Shown here: positions 1-7,966 of the stretch, one piece after another
Layout: every line of letters begins with the position of its first letter
Position numbering within the stretch: the first letter of the stretch is position 1
Origin: Acidimicrobiaceae bacterium
Lineage (GTDB): Bacteria; Actinomycetota; Acidimicrobiia; Acidimicrobiales; Ilumatobacteraceae
Length of the DNA stretch: 17,490 nucleotides
Assembly (NCBI GenBank): GCA_006515795.1
Contig: VFMC01000001.1
Location: 1 to 17,490, forward strand
Reading direction: 5' to 3'
Notes under the pieces: generated by a model
Seen by the model: only the letters and a program-made list of their open reading frames with translations
Database searches by the model: none
Told to the model about the DNA's origin: nothing
Translations under genes and position numbers: made by a program

Positions 1-541
1 CGACATCGGCGGTATCCACAACGCTGGCGATTCGCCCTGGGGCCGCCTGCCACGTCCAATACATGTTGGTGTGGGCGATCACCTTGTCGGCCGGTGGCAG
101 GCCGTAGTCGGAGAAGTCCTCGGTGGTGTGGGCGTCACTGACGAGGATGGTGTCGTAGCCGCGAGTGAACGCGCCGTGGAGCGTCGCCCGGATGCAGGCG
201 TCGGTCTGTGCGCCGGTGACGACGAGCCGACCCACACCCCTCTCGGCGAGCTCGGACTCCAGGCTGGTGTCCTCGAAGGAGTCGCCGTACATCTTGTGCA
301 CGAGCGGCTCGGACTCCAGGCGCTGCAGCTCGCCCACGTACTGCCAGCCGTCGCTGCCCCGGACGAGGTTGTCACTGGCGTGCTGCACCCAGATCACCGG
401 CACCTTCTGGGCGCGGGCTGTGTCGATCAGGGTGTTGATGTTCGCGATCACGCGATCACGATCGAGGGCATTCGCGATCACGTCGTTCTGCACGTCCACC
501 ACCAGCAGGGCGGTGTTCGGACGATTCGCCAGGCTGGTCAT
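1..541 (-). CDS. Isochorismatase-family cysteine hydrolase (3' part off window)
   Basis: The reading frame stays open from the ATG at 541 to the left edge (about 180 residues), so the C-terminus is missing. The visible part has the family's catalytic set: Asp16 in VVDVQND, Lys83 in HKMYGDSF and Cys116 in TDACIRAT, on a Rossmann-like alternation of hydrophobic strands and helices. Members hydrolyse isochorismate, nicotinamide or other amides in the cytoplasm; the sequence does not let me name the substrate. A GAGGAG ribosome site (complement of 548-553) lies 6 bases before the ATG and supports this start. It diverges from the methyltransferase gene. Confidence 0.9.
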   Translation of the reverse strand, partial: MTSLANRPNTALLVVDVQNDVIANALDRDRVIANINTLIDTARAQKVPVIWVQHASDNLVRGSDGWQYVGELQRLESEPLVHKMYGDSFEDTSLESELAERGVGRLVVTGAQTDACIRATLHGAFTRGYDTILVSDAHTTEDFSDYGLPPADKVIAHTNMYWTWQAAPGRIASVVDTADV

Positions 542-642
542 GCCGTTCTCCTCATCGCCGGGACGCTACCCGATCATCATCCGGCGGCGACGGGCTCGTG
601 GTCGGCCCTCGATCACGGCCCGGGGACGTACGCTGCGCCGTC

Positions 643-1458
643 GTGAACGCCGTCACTCTTCTCCGAGGGCTGTTTCGTCGTGTCAGGCGCATCGCCCGAG
701 CGACTGTTCGACCGGCCGTCCCAACCGTACTCACCGACGCTCACGGCAGCAATCCGCCGCCTCGCGACACCTACGCCAGCCTCTACGAGCAGCACGCGCG
801 ATCTACCGGCGACGACGGCGTCGGCGGCGGCGACTACGACGTGATGGGTGAGATCGAGCTCGACGTGCTGCGCGGCGAGGGCCTGCTGCCTTCATCGACC
901 CTGCTCGACTTCGGTTGCGGAAACGGCCGGCTCGCGGTCCATGCGGTGCCATACCTCGACGGTGGCAGCTACATCGGCACCGACATCGCACCGACGTTCC
1001 TGCAGGCGGCCCGGCATCGCATCGAGGCCGCTCGAGGGGCGAGCTCGTGCACCGTGCGCTTGCTCCAACAGCACGGCGAGCAGTTCGATGTCGCCGATCG
1101 ATCGGTAGACATGTTGTGCGCCTTTTCCGTGTTCACCCACATGGAGGCCGAGGACATGTATCGCTACCTCGTGCAGTTCAAGCGGATCATCCGCCCGGGT
1201 GGCAAGGTGATCATCTCCTGCCTGCCGCTGCGGCTGCTCGACGCGCAACCGATCTTCCTCGCCGAAGCGGCGCTCGATCCCGTCGCCCGCTGGCAGCGGG
1301 TGCGCAACGTGGTCACCTCCGAGGACCTCGTCGAGCGGATCGCCGCTCTGGCCGACTGGCAGGTGGTCAAGTGGCTGCCCGGCGATGAGGGCCAGGCCTC
1401 GAGCCACGATGGTCAGGTGCGCGGGCTCGGCCAGTCGATCGTGGTGCTGACCCGCTGA
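643..1458 (+). CDS. Class I SAM-dependent methyltransferase
   Basis: The protein (about 271 residues from GTG 643) has a basic N-terminal segment of about 30 residues and then a Rossmann methyltransferase domain. Motif I is LLDFGCGNGRL (around residues 87-97), followed by an acidic end of strand 2 (YIGTDIAP), the motif IV-like region DMLCAFSVFTHM, and the post-IV segment IIRPGGKVIISC. These identify a SAM-binding methyltransferase; the substrate is unknown. The frame is also open from GTG 598, but the extra residues look non-coding and neither start has a good ribosome site, so the start is uncertain. The 3' end overlaps the arsenate reductase gene on the other strand by 46 bases. Confidence 0.85.
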   Translation: MNAVTLLRGLFRRVRRIARATVRPAVPTVLTDAHGSNPPPRDTYASLYEQHARSTGDDGVGGGDYDVMGEIELDVLRGEGLLPSSTLLDFGCGNGRLAVHAVPYLDGGSYIGTDIAPTFLQAARHRIEAARGASSCTVRLLQQHGEQFDVADRSVDMLCAFSVFTHMEAEDMYRYLVQFKRIIRPGGKVIISCLPLRLLDAQPIFLAEAALDPVARWQRVRNVVTSEDLVERIAALADWQVVKWLPGDEGQASSHDGQVRGLGQSIVVLTR

Positions 1459-1907
1459 GGATCAGTAGCGTCCACCGGACGCCCGGCGGGGAGGAGCTCG
1501 GCGAGCAGGGTTTGGACGCGGCGGTCGATGTCGTCGCGGATCTGCCGCACGGCATCCACTCCTTGACCGGCGGGGTCTGGAAGCGCCCAGTCGAGGTACT
1601 GCTTGCCGGGATAGAACGGGCACTCGTCGCCACAGCCCATCGTGATAACGACGTCGGACGCTCGGACGGCGTCGTCGTCGAGCTTCTTCGGGTGGGCACC
1701 GTTGGCGTGGAGGTCGATGCCGAGCTCGGCCATCACCTCGACGACGGCGGGGTTGATCGTGTCGGCCGGTGCGGTGCCGGCGGAGCGGACGACGATCCTG
1801 TCGCCGGCATGGTGGGCGAGCAGGGCGGCGGCCATCTGCGAGCGGCCGGCGTTGTGGATGCAGACGAACAGCACTTCGGGCCGCGTCTCGGGGGGAGAGT
1901 CACTCAC
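1413..1907 (-). CDS. arsC: Arsenate reductase ArsC, LMW-phosphatase type
   Basis: The 164-residue protein has the low-molecular-weight tyrosine phosphatase fold used by thiol-dependent arsenate reductases. The P-loop Cys-X5-Arg is CIHNAGR with nucleophile Cys16. The relay-like cysteines are Cys92 and Cys96 (MGCGDECP), and the acid loop is ALPDPAGQG (Asp111). It is expected to reduce arsenate to arsenite using thioredoxin or mycothiol. The GTG start overlaps the end of the aquaglyceroporin gene by 8 bases, so it is the third cistron of the arsenic operon. Its last 46 bases overlap the convergent methyltransferase gene. Confidence 0.93.
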   Translation of the reverse strand: MSDSPPETRPEVLFVCIHNAGRSQMAAALLAHHAGDRIVVRSAGTAPADTINPAVVEVMAELGIDLHANGAHPKKLDDDAVRASDVVITMGCGDECPFYPGKQYLDWALPDPAGQGVDAVRQIRDDIDRRVQTLLAELLPAGRPVDATDPQRVSTTIDWPSPRT

Positions 1908-2652
1908 GGCCGGCCTCCGATGCGCCTGTGGGATAGATGAACCGGATCAGGCCATAGGCGAGGATCGCGCCGACGAGCTGCATGAGGACGAACATCGGCA
2001 CCGATGACGGTTTGATGCCGGCGAAGGTGTCCGAGAGCATGCGGGCGATCGTGACGGCGGGGTTGGCGAAGCTGGTCGACGACGTGAACCAGTAAGCGCC
2101 GCCGATCCAAACGCCGACGGCGAACGGGACGGCCGCGGCGCGGCCGGTGCGCACGCAGCCGTGGATCACCAGCAGCAGCCCGATCGTGGCGACGACTTCC
2201 GACAACCACAGCGCGCCGGAGGATCGGGCATGGGTGGACAACCGGACCGCAGGGAGCGAGAACATCAGGTTGGCGATCACCGTCCCGATGCAGCCGCCGA
2301 TGGTCTGGGCAACCGCATAGAGCCACGCATCGCGGGTGCTGATCGTGCCGAGGAGGCGGTCGACGAGTGTGACGACCGGATTGAAGTGAGCACCGGACAC
2401 GGCGCCGAACATCAGGATCAACCCGATCAGTGCGCCGGCCGTCGCCGCCGCGTTCTCCAGGAGCTGGAGGCCGACGTCGGTAGGCGAGAGCCGGCTGGCC
2501 ATGATGCCCGAGCCGATCACGGCGACGATCAACAGGGCCGTGCCCAGTGCCTCGGCCACCAGCCGTCGGGTCAGGTCGAGACGGAGCTGTCCTGTGCCGG
2601 TCTCGGCCTGGACCGCGAGCTCGGCATCGGTCGGATGGAACGGATCGCTCAT
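1900..2652 (-). CDS. aqpS: Aquaglyceroporin, AqpS-like arsenite channel
   Basis: The 250-residue membrane protein of the MIP family has six hydrophobic segments and two half-helix signature loops: NPV at 91-93 (AHFNPVVTL) and NPA at 197-199 (FANPAVTIAR). The first signature is NPV rather than NPA. In the S. meliloti ars operon, AqpS lets arsenite made by ArsC flow out of the cell; the same role is inferred here because the gene lies between an ArsR-ArsC fusion and arsC and no Acr3 or ArsB pump is present. The frame extends upstream, but the ATG at 2652 is chosen because it forms an ATGA overlap with the preceding gene's stop. The upstream extension lies inside that gene and reads as arginine-rich noise. 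Confidence 0.9.
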   Translation of the reverse strand: MSDPFHPTDAELAVQAETGTGQLRLDLTRRLVAEALGTALLIVAVIGSGIMASRLSPTDVGLQLLENAAATAGALIGLILMFGAVSGAHFNPVVTLVDRLLGTISTRDAWLYAVAQTIGGCIGTVIANLMFSLPAVRLSTHARSSGALWLSEVVATIGLLLVIHGCVRTGRAAAVPFAVGVWIGGAYWFTSSTSFANPAVTIARMLSDTFAGIKPSSVPMFVLMQLVGAILAYGLIRFIYPTGASEAGRE

Positions 2653-3329
2653 GCCGCTGCCCGCGGATCGCCGATCAGCAGTTCGATTCGTTCGCGCAGG
2701 TCGACGATGGCGGAGTCGAAGGCGGCACGGCCACCACGAGCAACGGGATCGGGCACGGACCAGTGCAGCCACGCGTCGGGTGCGGCGATCTCCTCGTGGG
2801 CCTGGTCGCAAACCGTGATCACGAGGTCGGGCAGCGTCCCGACCTCGTCGAGGGTGCGCGGTGTCGATCCGCTGATGTCCAGACCGGCACGCTTGGCCGC
2901 GGCGACGGCCCCGGGATGCACCCGGCCGGCAGGATGCGTGCCTGCCGACTCGGCGGGTGTGTCGGCGATGGCACGCCACAGTGCCGCGGCCAGCTGACTG
3001 CGAGCCGAGTTCCGCGTGCAGACGAACAACGCTCGGACAGGCACGACACGCCTGCCCGGCGACAAGTCACGGAGGGAGTCGCGCCGCAGGTGCACGTAGC
3101 GGCGGCGGCCGTCGCCACAGGAGCGTGACCGGTTGATCATCCCAGCCGACTCGAGGACGTCGAGGTGGTGGGCGAGCAGGTTCGACTCCAGCCCGACCAG
3201 TCGCCGCAGTTCGACGGGCGCGCGATCCGACAACACCAGCTCGTCGACGATCGCCAGACGGTAGGGATCTCCGAGCGCCGCGTGACGAGCGGCTCTCAGC
3301 TCCAACGTCGGTTCCACGAGCGCCACCAT
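2649..3329 (-). CDS. ArsR-ArsC fusion: HTH regulator plus arsenate-reductase-like domain
   Basis: The 226-residue protein joins an ArsR winged-helix domain (about 1-90; recognition segment LESNLLAHHLDVLESAG, then a wing rich in Arg) to an LMW-phosphatase/ArsC domain (about 97-222) with CTRNSAR, nucleophile Cys104. A second cysteine lies in ITVCDQ (Cys174), and the acid loop is HWSVPDP. Fusions of this kind are known in actinobacteria. The classical ArsR metal motif (CVCDL in the DNA-binding helix) is absent; the only cysteine in the regulator half is Cys71. It is the first cistron and probably autoregulates through the palindrome at 3333-3352. The ATG at 3329 has no ribosome site; GTG 3317 is an alternative start that would fit a leaderless transcript. 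Confidence 0.9.
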   Translation of the reverse strand: MVALVEPTLELRAARHAALGDPYRLAIVDELVLSDRAPVELRRLVGLESNLLAHHLDVLESAGMINRSRSCGDGRRRYVHLRRDSLRDLSPGRRVVPVRALFVCTRNSARSQLAAALWRAIADTPAESAGTHPAGRVHPGAVAAAKRAGLDISGSTPRTLDEVGTLPDLVITVCDQAHEEIAAPDAWLHWSVPDPVARGGRAAFDSAIVDLRERIELLIGDPRAAA

Positions 3330-3332
3330 AGA

Positions 3333-3352
3333 GACTCAGGAAATGTTGAGTC
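3333..3352. promoter_or_regulatory. Candidate ArsR operator over the ars promoter
   Basis: A perfect inverted repeat, GACTCA - 8 bases - TGAGTC, lies just upstream of the fusion gene. Read on the minus strand it overlaps a TTGACT hexamer (-35-like) that is followed 18 bases later by TATGGT (-10-like). Binding of a dimeric ArsR here would block transcription. The promoter assignment is inferred. Confidence 0.6.
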
Positions 3353-3395
3353 AAATTCGGCGATGAAGGAAGCTTCCGCGACGACGCGGCAGCGA

Positions 3396-3431
3396 CGCCC
3401 ACGACTACGCCCACGACTACGCCCACGACGA
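3396..3431. repeat. 12-bp tandem repeat, three copies
   Basis: Three adjoining copies of CGCCCACGACTA, the third with one change (CGCCCACGACGA). The repeat lies between the divergent ars operon and the five-gene operon. It may be spacer DNA or part of the regulatory region; the reading frames across it do not look like a real protein. Confidence 0.8.
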
Positions 3432-3433
3432 CG

Positions 3434-3474
3434 CTCCGGTGACGGTGGGGGGTTCACGCTCACCCGTACCGGAG
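3434..3474 (+). promoter_or_regulatory. Hairpin in the leader of the 1135-residue gene
   Basis: CTCCGGT (3434-3440) pairs with ACCGGAG (3468-3474). The stem continues inward through ACGG-TG against CACCCGT with single-base bulges, giving about 13 pairs around a loop of about 13 bases. It ends 11 bases before the GAGGAGG ribosome site at 3486-3492. It could be an operator or an RNA structure that affects translation; the function is not known. Confidence 0.5.
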
Positions 3475-3499
3475 AGCACCAGATCGAGGAGGCACCGTC

Positions 3500-6400
3500 G
3501 TGGTCGAACGCAAGAAGGAAGCGGTCCGCGTTGCGATGCGACGGGTGGTCGACGACGGCACAGGTATCGGCACGGCGAGGTCGACGTTCGACCGCCAGCC
3601 GACCGACCGGCAGGTGGGTGACGGGCTGCTCGACGACCGGGTCCTCGATCCCCTGAGCACTTTCGATCTCGAAGCCGAGGGGCTCACGATCGACGTCACC
3701 AAGGAACACATCGCCAGCATTCTCCAGGATCGTGCAGTCGCCGCGACACAGGTGTATTCGACGCTCGACTTGATCGGCAAGGATCTGGTTGCCTTCTTCC
3801 CGAAAGTGCCGGAGATCCTGCCATCCAAGGTCCACGGCCGATTCGTGAACCCCGACGGGAACGCAACCGAAGGGGTATCGGTGCGCGCCATCGAGCCGAC
3901 GATCGTCGGAACTCCTGATCGGCCGTGGCCCAACCCGGAGGATCTCACCGATCGCCGGGGGGCGTTCGTGCTGTCGCTACCACCGCGGCCGATCGCCGAC
4001 GGAGGCATGCGCCTCGTCGTTGCCGGCGCGAACCGGATCGTCGAGGTAGCGGTTCGCCGGGCCGATCTGATCACCGGCAACGGCGACCTCGGCGTGCTGA
4101 CGCTGGACGAAAGGGTCGAACCGCTCCCGCGGAGCGTGCTCGCCCAGCTGGGCGGTGTGGTGATCCCCAGGAGCGACGGCGACGTGCTCGCCAATCCGTC
4201 GGAGTACGCGGTGCCCGCACCGGTGGTCACTCTCGGCGAGGGCGACTGTGCGATGGCGTTCCGTTCGAACCTCGGGGTGATCGACAAGTACCGCTTCTCG
4301 CTGCTCGTGCGGCTGGTCGCCCCGCAGCTGAGCAATCGTCGCCTCGGTTCACGCATCCGTCACGACGGGAGTCACAGCACGATGTTGTCGGCATCGACCA
4401 TCGGACTGAGCAAGTACGTGGGTTCGAACCAGCTGATCGACGCGATGGCCGAGCTCGGCAGTTGGGAGATCATCGAACGCGTGCCGATCGAAGCACCGAT
4501 CGACGTCGACACGTTCCTCGATCTGGTCGAGCGCGACCCGAAGCGGGTACCGAAGGCCGCCAGCCTCGGGCTCGGCTACGTGGTCAAGATGCACCAGGTG
4601 TGGATCCCGACCGGGTTGTCGCTCGGCGATCTCGTGTACTCCCTGCCGCTCGCGCCCGGCGAACAGCAGCGCATCGCGGTGTCCGACGAGCGCGAGACGT
4701 TGAGCGTTCGCGAGCAGGAATCGATGACGGCCTCGGAGGTGCAGCGGTACAACGAAGTGGCCGACAGCTCGACCAACGCCGTGTTCCGCAGTGCCTTCGA
4801 CGAATCGGCGGCGGGTGGCAGCAAGATGAAGGTCAACACCGAATCCGGCTCGTTCGGGGGAGGCCTCGGCGTCGGGGCGATCTTCGGGCCGATCGTGGCC
4901 GGGCTCGGGATCGGCGGCGGGTACGCCGACTCCACCACCACCGGGTCGACGTCGAGTTGGCAGAACGCGAGCCGTGACTACGTGTCGAACGCCTCTCAGG
5001 ACTTCCACTCGAGCCTCGCCAGGCAGGCATCGGCGCGTCGTGAGGCGAGCAGATCGAGTGTGCGCCTGGCCACGGCGACCGAACGCCGCGAGGTGGTGAC
5101 CAAGGTGATCACCAACCACAACCACAACCACGCGCTCACGATGCAGTACTGGCAGGTGCTGCGGCACTTCGGCGTGAGCAGCGTCGTCGACGACATCCAG
5201 CTCGTGTGCTTCGTGCCCCTCGAGGTCGTGCAGTTCCTGCCTTCGGGCCAGCCGCGGTTGCTGCCGACCGGCACCTATAGCCGCAACGTGCTGCTCACGC
5301 GGTACGCGATGCTGCTGCGCTACCACGACGTGCTCCTGTCACGGATCGGCCGGCGACCGGAGATGCGTCATGGGCTGCGGGTGCTGCAGGCGTTCGCCGG
5401 CAACCCGACGATGACCGTCGAGAGCTCCACAGGGAGTGCGCAGGACATCGTGAACGTCACCCTGCGGGGAACGTTCATGCCGTTCGAAGACTTCTTCGTC
5501 ACCGCTGTGTCGACGAGTGGCGCCCGGATCGGCCCGGTGCGGCTCTCGGGTGCGAGTGCGACCGTGCCCACCACCTACGAGACGAAGGCAGCGCTGCTGC
5601 AGGGATTGCGCACGAGGCGATCGAGTTCGTTCGAGACCCGCACCGGGGCTCTCGCGCTCCCCGAGCACATCGCCCGCAGCGACATCGCCCGGGTCGAGTT
5701 CAGCCGCTCCTTCTCGCAGTTCTCGTACCGGTTGGCGATGCCATCGGGCCTGTCGTTCACCGACCTGCTCAGCTGGCTCACGAACCAGGCCGCGATGGAC
5801 GTGACGCTCAGCCCGGCCGATCTCGAACGGGAGATCGGCGGCCCGGTCGTGGTCGACCCGACAGCGACGATCGGCGGCACGATCGACCTGCTCGAGGCCT
5901 ACAACGGTCCCGGTGGCACCGAGACGATGGGAGCGGTGCTACCAGTGGCCGCCCGGCGGCTCGCTCCGGAGCTCTCGTTCGCCGACGTGTTGCGGATCGA
6001 GGCGGTGCTGCAGCACGTGGTGCAGAACACCGTCGAGTTCTCCAAAGAGGTGTGGCAGTCGCTGACTCCCGAAGAGCGGGCCATCATGCTCGAGTCGTTC
6101 ACGATCGGCGTGCCGACCGGTGGGATCCCCGACGCCAGCGACGAGGTGCCGTTGTTGAACTGTGTCGCCAACACCGTCATCGGCTACTTCGGGAACGCGG
6201 CGATCATGCCGTTCTTCATCCCTGCGCCGCTCGCCGGCAAGCTCGGCAAGACTTCGCGCGATGTGCAAGAAGCTCTGCTGCGCTTCCATCGCCAGGCGTA
6301 CGCGCCGGCGCAGTCGTCGATAACCCTGCCGGCACGAGGCGTGCTCGGCGAGGCGGTGCTCGGCCATTGCGAGTCGAGCGAGAAGATCGACCTGACGAGG

Positions 6401-6907
6401 TTCTGGAACTGGCAGGACTCTCCGCCCGACGAGGCAACCGACCTGGCATCACTGGCTGGCCTGTTCGGGGGCGGAAACCAGCTCGTGGGTCCGGCCGGGG
6501 CGACGGCGCCGAACGCGTTGCAGACCGGGCCGATGGTGACGATCAACCAGGGCCCGGTCGCGCTGAGCCCAGCCGACCTGGCGACGGGGCTGATCGCGTC
6601 GATGCCGGCGACCAACCTGCCCCAGGATCTCACCGGCATCACCCAGTTGGGAGCGCAGGCCAAGGTGCAGACCGAGACGACGGCCGAGACGCTGAACAAG
6701 ACGATCGCCGAGGCGACCGGCCTGGCCAAGAAGGCGATGGACGTACTGCCGGGCACGGTCGGGGCCAAGAAGGGCACCACCCCGGCGGCCGGTTCGGCGA
6801 CGGGTACGGGGGGCGCCGGAACGGGAGGAACCGGCACCGGTGGTGCTGGAGGTGCTGGTGGCGTGACGCCTCCCCCACTCGACGGCGGAGCGGCTCCCTC
6901 GCCATGA
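3500..6907 (+). CDS. Large multidomain protein of unknown function, first gene of M64 operon
   Basis: The protein has 1135 residues; the GTG start follows GAGGAGG (3486-3492) by 7 bases. I do not recognise it as a whole. Visible parts are an N-terminal region (1-105); a carboxypeptidase-regulatory-like beta domain (about 108-200, opening KVHGRFVNPDGN); a conserved-looking block with LAPGEQQRIAVSDERE (about 383-400); a Ser/Thr/Arg-rich, probably helical stretch (400-535) interrupted by a glycine-rich hydrophobic segment (about 453-475); and the motif NHNHNHALTMQYWQVLRHFG (539-558). These are followed by a beta-rich domain (about 635-745) and a Gly/Pro-rich tail (about 1090-1135). There is no signal peptide. 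The hydrophobic Gly-rich insert between helical flanks could insert in a membrane or be a hinge; that is a guess. Genes downstream follow at 78, 6, -4 and 27 bases. Confidence 0.9.
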   Translation: MVERKKEAVRVAMRRVVDDGTGIGTARSTFDRQPTDRQVGDGLLDDRVLDPLSTFDLEAEGLTIDVTKEHIASILQDRAVAATQVYSTLDLIGKDLVAFFPKVPEILPSKVHGRFVNPDGNATEGVSVRAIEPTIVGTPDRPWPNPEDLTDRRGAFVLSLPPRPIADGGMRLVVAGANRIVEVAVRRADLITGNGDLGVLTLDERVEPLPRSVLAQLGGVVIPRSDGDVLANPSEYAVPAPVVTLGEGDCAMAFRSNLGVIDKYRFSLLVRLVAPQLSNRRLGSRIRHDGSHSTMLSASTIGLSKYVGSNQLIDAMAELGSWEIIERVPIEAPIDVDTFLDLVERDPKRVPKAASLGLGYVVKMHQVWIPTGLSLGDLVYSLPLAPGEQQRIAVSDERETLSVREQESMTASEVQRYNEVADSSTNAVFRSAFDESAAGGSKMKVNTESGSFGGGLGVGAIFGPIVAGLGIGGGYADSTTTGSTSSWQNASRDYVSNASQDFHSSLARQASARREASRSSVRLATATERREVVTKVITNHNHNHALTMQYWQVLRHFGVSSVVDDIQLVCFVPLEVVQFLPSGQPRLLPTGTYSRNVLLTRYAMLLRYHDVLLSRIGRRPEMRHGLRVLQAFAGNPTMTVESSTGSAQDIVNVTLRGTFMPFEDFFVTAVSTSGARIGPVRLSGASATVPTTYETKAALLQGLRTRRSSSFETRTGALALPEHIARSDIARVEFSRSFSQFSYRLAMPSGLSFTDLLSWLTNQAAMDVTLSPADLEREIGGPVVVDPTATIGGTIDLLEAYNGPGGTETMGAVLPVAARRLAPELSFADVLRIEAVLQHVVQNTVEFSKEVWQSLTPEERAIMLESFTIGVPTGGIPDASDEVPLLNCVANTVIGYFGNAAIMPFFIPAPLAGKLGKTSRDVQEALLRFHRQAYAPAQSSITLPARGVLGEAVLGHCESSEKIDLTRFWNWQDSPPDEATDLASLAGLFGGGNQLVGPAGATAPNALQTGPMVTINQGPVALSPADLATGLIASMPATNLPQDLTGITQLGAQAKVQTETTAETLNKTIAEATGLAKKAMDVLPGTVGAKKGTTPAAGSATGTGGAGTGGTGTGGAGGAGGVTPPPLDGGAAPSP

Positions 6908-6985
6908 CATCACGAGCCACGATCAGACCGCATGTGGGCAAACCGCGCACGAACGGACCGCACCTGAGTAGATGGGAGCCCGGCC

Positions 6986-7960
6986 ATGGCGGGTGACACA
7001 GCCAGTACCGCAGAGGACCGGGCGATCGATGCCCTCACGAGGATCCTCGACTCTGCCATCTCGCCGGACATGCTCGCCGCACAGCAGATCATCCTGCGCC
7101 GGCTCGCACTCGCCGGCGACCTCTTCCCGTCGCGGATTCCACCGCCGGGGAACATCACCCAGATCGGGGGTTACATCAACCTCATCGCCGACGACCCGGT
7201 GCTCACCGCCCAGGTCCTCGCCTCGGCGCTCGGCGTGGCCGGCCCCAATCCGTCGCCGGGCTTCGATCCGGTGTTGCCGCCGCTGTACTTCATCGACCGG
7301 CCGAACGACAGGCCGGCGTCGGTGGCGATGTCGACGCCGGTCACGATCGCGGTCCGCAGCGACTTCGCCGTCGCCTTCGGCTCGGCGATGTCGTCGCTGC
7401 ACGACCTGGGGTGCTCCCTGCCGGTGCTCGCCGCTGGTCGCCCGTTGCCGCCGCACACGTTGTCGGCGACGATGCCGAGCGACCTGTTGCCGTTCCTGGG
7501 CCGCACGCTAGAACTGCTGCCCATCGCCGCGCTGGTCGTTCCGACGGGAGACTCGCTTGCCGTCGGCCAGTTGGGCGGCGCCGGGCCGACCACCGTGGTG
7601 GCTCGCCAGCTAGACGCGGCAGCTCCTTCGGCCGGCACGGTGGTGGCCGCATCGTGGTCGCTGTGGTCGTGCACGAGCGTTCTGTGCACGCAGGTCGCGG
7701 TTACCGACCGGTTCGTCGATCTCACCCCGATCCTCAACGCGGCCGGTTGGTACACGGCATCGCCGACACCATCGCCGGTGTCGACGTCGAATCCCGGGTC
7801 GTGGGCGCTGTGGAAGAACATCACCGGCCTCGTCGCCGGTTCGACCACCTTCGGCGACGAGCTCGAGATGCTCTACTCGACGGGTGCGATTGCGGCGTCG
7901 GAGGTGCGGTCGGCGCTCGACTGGGTTTGGAACGGCTCCAAGTTCGAGCCGGTGAGCTGA
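6986..7960 (+). CDS. Hypothetical protein, second gene of M64 operon
   Basis: The 324-residue protein is not recognised. The start ATG at 6986 follows GGGAG (6974-6978) by 7 bases. The first 60 residues look helical (RAIDALTRILDSAISPDMLAAQQIILRR is split by no prolines), followed by a long Pro/Ala/Ser/Val-rich part that looks like beta strands and loops. The C-terminal third holds two close cysteines (WSCTSVLCTQ) and several tryptophans. There is no signal peptide or clear membrane segment. Its fixed place between the large protein and the peptidase gene suggests it works with them. Confidence 0.85.
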   Translation: MAGDTASTAEDRAIDALTRILDSAISPDMLAAQQIILRRLALAGDLFPSRIPPPGNITQIGGYINLIADDPVLTAQVLASALGVAGPNPSPGFDPVLPPLYFIDRPNDRPASVAMSTPVTIAVRSDFAVAFGSAMSSLHDLGCSLPVLAAGRPLPPHTLSATMPSDLLPFLGRTLELLPIAALVVPTGDSLAVGQLGGAGPTTVVARQLDAAAPSAGTVVAASWSLWSCTSVLCTQVAVTDRFVDLTPILNAAGWYTASPTPSPVSTSNPGSWALWKNITGLVAGSTTFGDELEMLYSTGAIAASEVRSALDWVWNGSKFEPVS

Positions 7961-7966
7961 GCGGTC

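Noticed and set aside
2653..2979. N-terminal extension of the aquaglyceroporin frame
   Set aside because: The extension is Arg-rich, lies inside the ArsR-ArsC fusion gene, and the ATGA overlap at 2649-2652 gives a better start.
3396..3431. Tandem repeat considered as a CRISPR fragment
   Set aside because: The unit is 12 bases with no spacers and no cas genes nearby.
3363..3656. Possible small plus-strand gene starting at ATG 3363 between the ars operon and the large gene
   Set aside because: The predicted product is a low-complexity Arg/Pro run made by the tandem repeat, and it overlaps the large gene in another frame.
4349..5326. Minus-strand open frame of 325 codons inside the large gene
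   Set aside because: His/Arg/Val-rich shadow composition, no ribosome site, and fully covered by the well-supported plus-strand frame.
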